DNA from: an uncultured Veillonella sp.
GTDB taxonomy: Bacteria; Bacillota; Negativicutes; Veillonellales; Veillonellaceae
Assembly: GCA_934202215.1 (NCBI GenBank)
Contig: CAKPXR010000042.1
Span: 1 to 11,735, forward strand
Direction: 5' to 3'
DNA length: 11,735 bases
This document shows, in pieces, positions 6,079 to 11,735 of this stretch. The stretch's first letter is position 1, and every line of letters begins with the position of its first letter. The notes under the pieces were generated by a model. The model was not told where the DNA came from. It searched no databases and saw nothing but the letters and a program-made list of their open reading frames with translations. The position numbers were made by a program, and so were the translations under genes.

Positions 6079-7078
6079 AATTTTCAAACCATACTAACTT
6101 CATTTGTCGTATAAATTCATCTTCTGCCCAGTCTTCGATGCCGAATCTAGGTATAGAAAATGGATTAGCATTAGAATGAAGCTGTGCTCTTTTAGTACTA
6201 ACTGAATATGTGAATCCTAGATCTTGAACAATTTGTTCTGTCACTTGATCAAAACTTTCTTTATGACCAAAAGGATATGCAAAAATATCTATATCCGTAT
6301 GTAACAAATTCTCTAAAAAAAGCTTAGAAGATTGTATTTCATGTATTTGCTCTTCTCTACTAATTTGTTTCAACGCTGGATGGTGTATAGTATGCGCTCC
6401 TAATGTAATTAACTGACTTTGATATAACTCTATTAACTCCGACGAATTCATAGTCCTATTATTAGGATTAACCTTCAATCCATAAAATTCATACCATCTG
6501 TCTAATATCATATCTCTTTCATTAGGATGTAGAGAAAAAAGCATATGGTGTAACGTATAAAAACTATGTAATCTCTTTTTATCATCGGATACATCAAATA
6601 CATGTCTTTGATTTAATATATCTAACTCAATTAATTCTTTTAGATTTTTATTTTCGAATAAAATAGTTTCTAATCGATCCCACCAAAACTCTTTACCCGT
6701 ATCTACACCGCCAGATGTTATAAAAATTGTCGCTGGGACTTGATACTTTTTTAAAATTGGAAAGGCATATTTGTAATTATCATAATATCCATCGTCAAAG
6801 GTAATAATAACAGATGGTTCTTTTATATCATTGCGTTTTAAATCATTAAAAGTTATTACATTGTAGTGATTTTTTAAGACTTGAATATGTCTTTCAAAAT
6901 TATCAGGAGTTACATTAATATTAAATAAATCACGATTCAAATAATTAACTCTATGATAAAGTAAAACAACTACTGGCTTATCAAAAATATTATGGATTAA
7001 ATTGATTGGAGACAACCTTTTTCTATAGATAGATCGAATCCACGGTAGATGTTCTTTTATATAATCTTTAAAACTCAT
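6077..7078 (-). CDS. NodB-type polysaccharide deacetylase
   Basis: A 333-residue carbohydrate esterase 4 family protein, expected to remove N- or O-acetyl groups from a glycan with a bound divalent metal. Motif 1 is TFDDG (93-97), giving D95 as catalytic base and D96 as metal ligand. Motif 2 is H219-T-I-H-H223-P with both metal-binding histidines. YPFG (258-261) follows in the usual place. Upstream, LLYHRV (39-44) and the F-x-x-H-x-x-x-L segment (61-68) are typical of this subfamily. There is no N-terminal signal peptide or membrane helix; the start is basic (IRSIYRKRL), so the enzyme probably works in the cytosol or at the inner membrane face on lipid-linked intermediates. This is a deviation from exported peptidoglycan deacetylases. 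The start ATG 7078 overlaps the GT4 stop as ATGA, with AAGGGA upstream. Confidence 0.88.
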   Translation of the reverse strand: MSFKDYIKEHLPWIRSIYRKRLSPINLIHNIFDKPVVVLLYHRVNYLNRDLFNINVTPDNFERHIQVLKNHYNVITFNDLKRNDIKEPSVIITFDDGYYDNYKYAFPILKKYQVPATIFITSGGVDTGKEFWWDRLETILFENKNLKELIELDILNQRHVFDVSDDKKRLHSFYTLHHMLFSLHPNERDMILDRWYEFYGLKVNPNNRTMNSSELIELYQSQLITLGAHTIHHPALKQISREEQIHEIQSSKLFLENLLHTDIDIFAYPFGHKESFDQVTEQIVQDLGFTYSVSTKRAQLHSNANPFSIPRFGIEDWAEDEFIRQMKLVWFEN

Positions 7079-8166
7079 TGTTTTCCCTTGTATATATTTT
7101 CAATCTTCTTTATAGCAACACAGGAGTCATAACCTAGTTCTTTAATTCTAGATCTATAATCAATATATTTATTCTTACCAAATTTAGACATAATCTCATA
7201 AGCCCATTGTTCAGAATTATCAATTGGTAAAGACGTACATAGATCAGTCAATACAACCTCTTGTGTAATCGTATCAGATACTAATATTGGTATACCTAAT
7301 GCTTGTGACTCAATAGCAATTAGCGGTAACCCTTCAAATAATGAGGGTAATATCATAATATCTATAGCTTGCATAACCTCAACAGTGTTATTGACATACC
7401 CCATAAAAATAACCTTGTCAGATATATCTGCTAATTTTACAAGACTTTCAACCTTATGACGTTCTACACCATCCCCCAAGAGAAATAAATAACTATTAGG
7501 ATTTTGTTTTAATACCTCTTTAAATATATCGATAATAAAAGGGTGATTTTTAACAGGTGTAAAACGACCAATATGTCCTACTACCAATGCATCCTTAGGA
7601 ATGTTAAATTTTTGTCTAATCTCCAACCCTAGATTTATATTTCTATCATATAAATCCAAATCGATAGCATTATGTAATAAATAATATGAATCACTATCTA
7701 TACATTTTCTGGGAAACATCCATTCTGATGCCTTAGTAGAGCAGCCTATATAAGTATCAACCAAATAAGGTAATAAAAATCTTCCAACCTTATGTAATCC
7801 TGTCTTTAGAAAGCGTACGATTTTTCGATTATCATCTATACTAGAGCTATGCGCATGTAAAATAATAGTTTCAAATCCAGCTAATTTAGCAATCAAAATA
7901 GGAATAATATTGACATAAGATTGATGAAAATGAATGATATCTTTTCCTTCAGAAAGTAGGCACTTCATTTTTTTATAAAACTGAATAATATGATACGGTC
8001 TACTAACCGTCTCTACCTTATAATTTACATCAAAATTTTGAGGATCATCATAACTCAGTAATGTTAATTCAAATTCTTTTTTATCAATCATTCTATACAA
8101 TTGAAGAACATAAGATGTTAAACCTCCCATATCTTTATCTATAGGAAGTTCTATTACCTTTATCAT
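7075..8166 (-). CDS. GT4-type glycosyltransferase (GT-B fold)
   Basis: A 363-residue retaining glycosyltransferase of the EpsF/capsule type, adding one sugar to the growing repeat unit on the cytosolic side. The N-terminal half has the acceptor-side loop DMGGLTSYVLQLY (about 12-24) and the HFHQS and HAHSSS segments. The C-terminal half has GHIGRFTPVKNHP, with the donor-phosphate-binding R and K (about 197-209), FLLGDG (about 227-232), and the E-x7-E pair E278/E286 in LFEGLPLIAIESQALGIP. The length is normal. A TTG at 8187 would add seven residues, but it has no ribosome site and overlaps the upstream gene. ATG 8166 gives the usual MIKVIEL opening with GGGAG upstream, although the spacing of about 12-14 nt is long. 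The stop overlaps the deacetylase start by four bases. Sugar specificity is not readable. Confidence 0.9.
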   Translation of the reverse strand: MIKVIELPIDKDMGGLTSYVLQLYRMIDKKEFELTLLSYDDPQNFDVNYKVETVSRPYHIIQFYKKMKCLLSEGKDIIHFHQSYVNIIPILIAKLAGFETIILHAHSSSIDDNRKIVRFLKTGLHKVGRFLLPYLVDTYIGCSTKASEWMFPRKCIDSDSYYLLHNAIDLDLYDRNINLGLEIRQKFNIPKDALVVGHIGRFTPVKNHPFIIDIFKEVLKQNPNSYLFLLGDGVERHKVESLVKLADISDKVIFMGYVNNTVEVMQAIDIMILPSLFEGLPLIAIESQALGIPILVSDTITQEVVLTDLCTSLPIDNSEQWAYEIMSKFGKNKYIDYRSRIKELGYDSCVAIKKIENIYKGKQ

Positions 8167-8176
8167 AGTCAGTATA

Positions 8177-8938
8177 TTATCTCCCAAATAATTTACGTTT
8201 TAAGAATAATCCACCTTTTTTCAACCAGTTTTGTGGCTCCATAAAGGATACATTTTGTTCCTTATAGTCGATATTATTTGCTTCAATCCATACATCTAGC
8301 AAGATTTCGCTTACAAAGCCATAAATACGCGCTTCATACGTATCGTAATCAGAAATATCAACACGTTTTTCGATTTCTTCTAAGATGGAAAACATCCATT
8401 CACAGTATTGATCAAATAAATCTCTACGCATAACGAACATGTTGAACATATGCGCCCATGTGCGATTGCAGACCTTTGTAAAAGCAGCACTATATTCAGG
8501 ATATTTCTCAGCGATGATTTGTTCAGCCGCATCAAGGCCATCACTATGATGAGCATTATTATAGTGAGAACGGTTAGATTCAATATAATATTTACGCTTA
8601 TCCGCTACAACTACAGGATACTCTGAAAGTAGTTTTTCCCATTCCGCACCTGTAAGAATTTGATTCTTTTTATCCTCTACAGAGCGTACCTCTTTACGTG
8701 TAAAGTAACGTCTGTAGTGAACGAGACCAATACAATCTGCATCAAGATTTTTCCAAGCCCAATATAAACCTGTTAATTCACAGTAATTTGCATTTTTTGA
8801 AGAGATATTATCTCCCGTATGATCACCAATATATCCAATATCAGATTTATCTTTACGACCCACATGAATTGGCAAATATACAGAGTCCTCTGGCATCCAA
8901 TATTTTTTATGTGTAGCGACTAAAATCTTAATATTCAC
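8177..8938 (-). CDS. DUF4422 glycosyltransferase
   Basis: A 253-residue protein of the DUF4422 family, a group of capsular and exopolysaccharide glycosyltransferases. Visible family signatures are the N-terminal KILVATHKKYWMP (3-15), LPIHVGR (22-28), GDNIS and N-Y-C-E-L-T-G-L-Y-W-A-W-K-N near 48-65, and GLVHYRRYF (about 73-81). The W-A-H-M-F-N-M-F-V-M segment is near 160, followed by FDQYCEWMF. I start it at GTG 8938: GGAGG lies six bases upstream, and the family begins with this strand. The ATG at 8968 adds ten residues (HVTIRWRKF) not expected in the family and has no ribosome site. The gene overlaps the stop of the upstream ligase/polymerase gene by 11 bases. GC is visibly higher than in the neighbours: 24 of 60 bases at 8281-8340 and 23 of 60 at 8461-8520, against 10 of 60 at 9061-9120. 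A galactofuranosyl or related transfer is plausible because glf is in the operon. Confidence 0.85.
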   Translation of the reverse strand: MNIKILVATHKKYWMPEDSVYLPIHVGRKDKSDIGYIGDHTGDNISSKNANYCELTGLYWAWKNLDADCIGLVHYRRYFTRKEVRSVEDKKNQILTGAEWEKLLSEYPVVVADKRKYYIESNRSHYNNAHHSDGLDAAEQIIAEKYPEYSAAFTKVCNRTWAHMFNMFVMRRDLFDQYCEWMFSILEEIEKRVDISDYDTYEARIYGFVSEILLDVWIEANNIDYKEQNVSFMEPQNWLKKGGLFLKRKLFGR

Positions 8939-10523
8939 GAACTTCCTCCACCTTATTGTTACATGCATTTTTGACGTATACTAACGCATAACCAAATCCT
9001 AATAATATCCAAAAATAATACAGCTCATTTAAGGTTGTTCCTATCCCTGTTAATAAACACTCTATGTAAGCTATTGTAAAAAATATAACAAATGTATCTT
9101 TTGAATTTTGAATTATATATTTTAATAATCTAAATAATAACAATAATATAGGAGCCATAAATAATACAAAGCTCATAATACCTGTTTCAGATAAACGAGA
9201 AGTATATTCTCCTAACATAGGAATTGAGATATTAATAAGACCTTTATTTTTAATATTATTAATCCACATTTTAACTTCTGTATTATTCAATGTATCTTCA
9301 TCTAAGTGATTTAGGACATAAGGGGTTCGTAAACCTTGTCCAATACCTAATAATGGATTTTCTATGAATATATTTAAATCAGCTTTCATTACACCATATC
9401 TTTGGTTATTACTACGACTACTCTTTTTAGATAAAGATGTAATATTATTCTCTCCATAAGAAGAAATCTGATTTACTACTTGTTGTGTAGAGATATTCTT
9501 TGTATCTTTAGTCAACACATTTTGAGTATAAAGAACATTAGATGTATATACGATATTACCAAGGAAAGCAAATAAACCTATCAAAGTTACAAAAACTGTA
9601 TGTATTATAAATCTTTTATTTCTAAATTGAATACAAAGTACTAATATAAGTAATATATGATCTATCAATAAAAAGATAGTTGCAGTTCTACTATTTGCCA
9701 GTAAAGTAATCATCTCAAGCAGCATTACAATAATAGAGGAGTAAACTACTAACTTCTTATTTTTTGATGTAAAAATAATATTCCATAAAAAAGGGATTGT
9801 AATAACTGTATAAATACCTAAAAAAGATGGCTCTGGAAAAAGAGATCGAAATTGTAATTCAGGCCAAAATAATGGTGGCCACCATGTGTTATTAATCTCA
9901 ATAGCATGAACAATAGGTCTTATATACGTTAATACAGAAAGTGCCCATTGTTGTCCACCAAAATAAAATAATTCAATAATACCAAACCCAACTACTAAAC
10001 TAGCAGAAATTAGTGAACCTATACTTACTATCTTTAAAATTATTTCAGTACGATACTTATACCAACAAAAAACTAAATAGGAAAATCCAAATGTAAAAAT
10101 AAGCTGAGTCAAAGAGTTTTTCAAAACTCTAAAACTAAAATGAATAACGGATAATGTATATTCACTAATATCTTGATTGAATATGGCTTGAAGTATAGAT
10201 GCTAATTTATGATTTCCATAATCACTACCTGGAATCAATTCATAGTAAGGAAAATTTACTAAGCCATGAACTAAAGATACAGTAATAGTTAAACTTAACA
10301 AAACTATATATAATAACATTTTCCAATATAACTTATATTGACATAATTTATGTCTTTGAATCCATATGCTATATATTAGACAAAGCAGTAATGTATAAAA
10401 GGATGCTTTTGCAGAAAACTCTCCACCTAAAAAACCTATTCGTAAAGACATGGGGATTACAGGAAATATTACAAATATAAAACTTAATCCTATTAAACTA
10501 TCAATATATTTATTACTAGACAT
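8928..10523 (-). CDS. Wzy/O-antigen-ligase-type membrane protein
   Basis: A 531-residue polytopic membrane protein with the Wzy_C/O-antigen ligase layout, expected to polymerise repeat units or ligate the finished chain outside the cytoplasmic membrane. Hydrophobic helices run from residue 11 to about 325 and again after 450. Between them is a long soluble loop (about 325-450) with the signature NPLLGIGQGLR (389-399), and then RLSETGI (453-459), which leads into the next helix as in family members. LFPEPSFLGIY (228-238) and SRTA (278-281) also match conserved spots, including an arginine in the region implicated in catalysis. The soluble loop carries a serine/asparagine-rich stretch (about 355-375). 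ATG 10523 follows GATGAGAG. As the only such protein in the window beside a Wzx, polymerase is the first guess, but ligase cannot be excluded. The gene is very AT-rich. Confidence 0.85.
   Translation of the reverse strand: MSSNKYIDSLIGLSFIFVIFPVIPMSLRIGFLGGEFSAKASFYTLLLCLIYSIWIQRHKLCQYKLYWKMLLYIVLLSLTITVSLVHGLVNFPYYELIPGSDYGNHKLASILQAIFNQDISEYTLSVIHFSFRVLKNSLTQLIFTFGFSYLVFCWYKYRTEIILKIVSIGSLISASLVVGFGIIELFYFGGQQWALSVLTYIRPIVHAIEINNTWWPPLFWPELQFRSLFPEPSFLGIYTVITIPFLWNIIFTSKNKKLVVYSSIIVMLLEMITLLANSRTATIFLLIDHILLILVLCIQFRNKRFIIHTVFVTLIGLFAFLGNIVYTSNVLYTQNVLTKDTKNISTQQVVNQISSYGENNITSLSKKSSRSNNQRYGVMKADLNIFIENPLLGIGQGLRTPYVLNHLDEDTLNNTEVKMWINNIKNKGLINISIPMLGEYTSRLSETGIMSFVLFMAPILLLLFRLLKYIIQNSKDTFVIFFTIAYIECLLTGIGTTLNELYYFWILLGFGYALVYVKNACNNKVEEVREY
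8945..8949 (-). promoter_or_regulatory. Ribosome site fixing the DUF4422 GTG start
   Basis: GGAGG on the minus strand, six bases before GTG 8938, inside the last codons of the upstream membrane-protein gene. It is one of the strongest ribosome sites in the window, and it argues against the upstream ATG 8968. Confidence 0.8.
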
Positions 10524-10524
10524 A

Positions 10525-10547
10525 TACTCTCATCCTACTACTCTCAT
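10525..10547 (-). repeat. Short tandem direct repeat at a ribosome site
   Basis: ATGAGAGTA on the minus strand occurs twice (10547-10539 and 10533-10525), five bases apart, within the 28-nt gap before the ligase/polymerase ATG. The nearer copy supplies the ribosome site. The farther ATG opens a frame that reaches a stop after five codons, so it cannot be the gene start. Confidence 0.6.
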
Positions 10548-10551
10548 ATTG

Positions 10552-11553
10552 TCATTTCAATTTTATTAACTTGGAGTTCCCAAAAATCCAAGAAGTTAAT
10601 TTATATCTATCAAAACATTTAACAATAAAAATAGGTACTATTGTACTAATAATGCAAGATAAAATTAAGCACACAACAACATTGTCGATTGAAAGATGCT
10701 TAAATATAGTTCTTAAAGGTCCAGAAAAATATAAATGTAAAATATAAATTCCTAAAGAGTAACGACCACAAATATTCCAAATAGTAACCCATTTTATATT
10801 CTTAAACTTAAAAAATAGAATAGATAAAAAAACAGAACCTGATATAGCACATATAAACTTTAAAATATTATGCACTTCTATATAAGGGAATGTAATCACT
10901 GCCAGGACAATACTAATCAAACCAATACCATTCAACTTATTACAAATAATTGTCCTGAGTTGATCCTGATACAAACATAGTGTAGATCCTAATGTAAAAT
11001 ACACGCCTCCATAAATAATCAAATTAATAATCTTCAATAATCCATGAACGGGTGGCATAAAAAAATACAAACATAGAAATATAATAAAGACTATTGTAGG
11101 CTTTATTATAGATTCAAATATAGGAATAGCCACAAAAAGCCAAATCAGTACATACAAAAACCATAAATAGGAAAGAGGAGCTATATAAATATGCATCAAA
11201 TCAACTAGATTAAAATGATCACTCATCTGGATATTCCCATACAATGTTGCATAATATTTAGATAACCAAAATACAACCGAGAATAATAAATACATAGGAA
11301 CCATATTTAAAAACTTATTAGAAATTTTTTTTAGCAGACCTGAATTTTTTTGAGACCATGTAAGCTTATATAAAAAACCACTAATCAAAAAAAATAATGG
11401 CATATGAAAACTATAAATTACATCATATACAAACTGTAAGCTCCATTGATATTCTGTAAAAGTTTCTGCCCGAATATAACCAAGAATAACATGACCAACA
11501 ACAACTAAAAATATAGCAAAACCCTTTAGTGAATCTAGCCACTCAATTCTCAT
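10552..11553 (-). CDS. Membrane acyltransferase-3 family protein
   Basis: A 333-residue integral membrane O-acyltransferase (acyltransferase-3/OafA type without an extra C-terminal domain), expected to put an acetyl or similar group on a polysaccharide sugar. The N-terminal signature WLDSLKGFAIFLVVVGHV (5-22) contains the likely catalytic H21. The second conserved block FHMPLFFLISGFL (49-61) follows, with YLWFLYVLIW near 129-138 and the closing RYSLGIYILHLYF (264-276). About ten hydrophobic helices are visible and no soluble extension. ATG 11553 has GGAG seven bases upstream, and the start lies 11 bases inside the end of glf, so translation is probably coupled. The likely role is O-acetylation of the repeat unit. 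The family also includes proteins with succinyl or other donors, so the acyl group is an inference. Confidence 0.9.
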   Translation of the reverse strand: MRIEWLDSLKGFAIFLVVVGHVILGYIRAETFTEYQWSLQFVYDVIYSFHMPLFFLISGFLYKLTWSQKNSGLLKKISNKFLNMVPMYLLFSVVFWLSKYYATLYGNIQMSDHFNLVDLMHIYIAPLSYLWFLYVLIWLFVAIPIFESIIKPTIVFIIFLCLYFFMPPVHGLLKIINLIIYGGVYFTLGSTLCLYQDQLRTIICNKLNGIGLISIVLAVITFPYIEVHNILKFICAISGSVFLSILFFKFKNIKWVTIWNICGRYSLGIYILHLYFSGPLRTIFKHLSIDNVVVCLILSCIISTIVPIFIVKCFDRYKLTSWIFGNSKLIKLK

Positions 11554-11735
11554 TCTTAAACTCCTTATTACATAGTATTAAAGCGCTAGCAATAACCTTA
11601 TCCATATCGTAATATTTATATTCCCCTAAACGACCACCAAAGATAACATTGGAAATCGTTTCTGCTTTTTTAACATATTTTGCATAAAGATCTAAATTCT
11701 TCACATCATTCACTGGATAATAAGCCTCTTCACCA
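11543..11735 (-). CDS. glf: UDP-galactopyranose mutase, C-terminal part (cut by window edge)
   Basis: The last 63 complete codons of a leftward gene, ending at TGA 11545-11543; the rest lies beyond the window. The peptide EEAYYPVND (near its beginning) and NVIFGGRLGEYKYYDMDKVI (about 24 residues from the end) match the C-terminal part of UDP-galactopyranose mutase, where FGGRL, the following YKYYDM and an arginine/tyrosine set contact substrate and flavin. Full-length enzymes are usually about 360-400 residues, so roughly one sixth is visible. It converts UDP-galactopyranose to UDP-galactofuranose in the cytosol with reduced FAD. Its GC looks closer to that of the DUF4422 gene than to the AT-rich genes between them. 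Its presence implies galactofuranose in the polymer. Confidence 0.92.
   Translation of the reverse strand, partial: GEEAYYPVNDVKNLDLYAKYVKKAETISNVIFGGRLGEYKYYDMDKVIASALILCNKEFKNEN

Larger units (their letters stand above)
1020..11735 (-). other. Surface-polysaccharide biosynthesis operon (3' part)
   Basis: Eleven consecutive leftward genes have gaps of 28 nt or less, or overlaps of 4 to 11 nt, and I see no clear internal promoter or terminator. Nucleotide-sugar, transferase, decoration, flippase and polymerase functions are all represented. The initiating glycosyl-phosphate transferase and chain-length control genes are not in the window and are expected upstream, beyond 11735. Confidence 0.85.

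Noticed and set aside
6064-6087. Eight extra N-terminal codons of LicD from a TTG start
   Set aside because: No ribosome site precedes the TTG, while AGGGGA lies nine bases before the ATG at 6063, where family members begin.
8380-8583. 67-aa minus-strand open frame inside the DUF4422 gene
   Set aside because: It lies wholly inside a well-supported gene in another frame of the same strand, has no family-like motif and has no independent ribosome site that I could defend.
1-11735. CRISPR array, tRNA, rRNA or intact insertion sequence
   Set aside because: I saw no regularly spaced repeats, no cloverleaf-like or rRNA-like stretches and no transposase gene with terminal inverted repeats.

Overview
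The window is an AT-rich surface-polysaccharide gene cluster, almost all of it on the minus strand, with a short accessory fringe at its 3' end (low coordinates). Strong purine-rich Shine-Dalgarno sites (GGAGG, AGGGG), tight gene packing and low GC suggest a low-GC Bacillota-type organism (for example a streptococcal, lactobacillar or Veillonella-like lineage). The sequence alone does not fix the genus. If the host is a diderm Negativicute, the product could be an O-antigen; otherwise it is a capsule or exopolysaccharide.

Region 1-392 (fringe). A 21-residue C-terminal tail of a rightward gene (stop at 65-67) is followed by a near-perfect bidirectional terminator at 80-112. The tail carries a TxxYxH-like motif reminiscent of tyrosine recombinases. 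At 148-290, minus strand, lies a decayed 5' end of a KAP-family P-loop NTPase gene: it has its start codon and ribosome site, one frameshift, and is lost just before the Walker A motif.

Region 393-1019. One small gene of unknown function (133 aa) has its own promoter (TATAAT at 871-876) and an inverted repeat next to the predicted transcription start.

Region 1020-11735. Eleven co-directional genes are transcribed leftward with gaps of 28 nt or less, or with short overlaps. In transcription order they are: UDP-galactopyranose mutase (3' end only), membrane acyltransferase-3, Wzy/O-antigen-ligase-type membrane protein, DUF4422 glycosyltransferase, GT4 glycosyltransferase, NodB-type polysaccharide deacetylase, LicD phosphotransferase, IspD/TarI-like cytidylyltransferase, Wzx-type flippase, GalE-like epimerase and a second NAD-dependent SDR. 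Together they describe a Wzx/Wzy-style pathway: sugar nucleotides are made (UDP-Galf, an epimerised UDP-sugar, a CDP-activated small molecule), glycosyltransferases assemble a repeat unit, LicD, the acyltransferase and possibly the deacetylase decorate it, Wzx flips it, and the Wzy-like protein polymerises or ligates it. The operon promoter and the early genes (regulators, initiating transferase) lie beyond 11735.

Corrections to naive starts: the DUF4422 gene begins at a GTG (8938) behind a GGAGG; LicD begins at ATG 6063 rather than an upstream TTG; and the GT4 gene begins at ATG 8166 rather than TTG 8187. I see no tRNA, rRNA, CRISPR array or intact insertion sequence.
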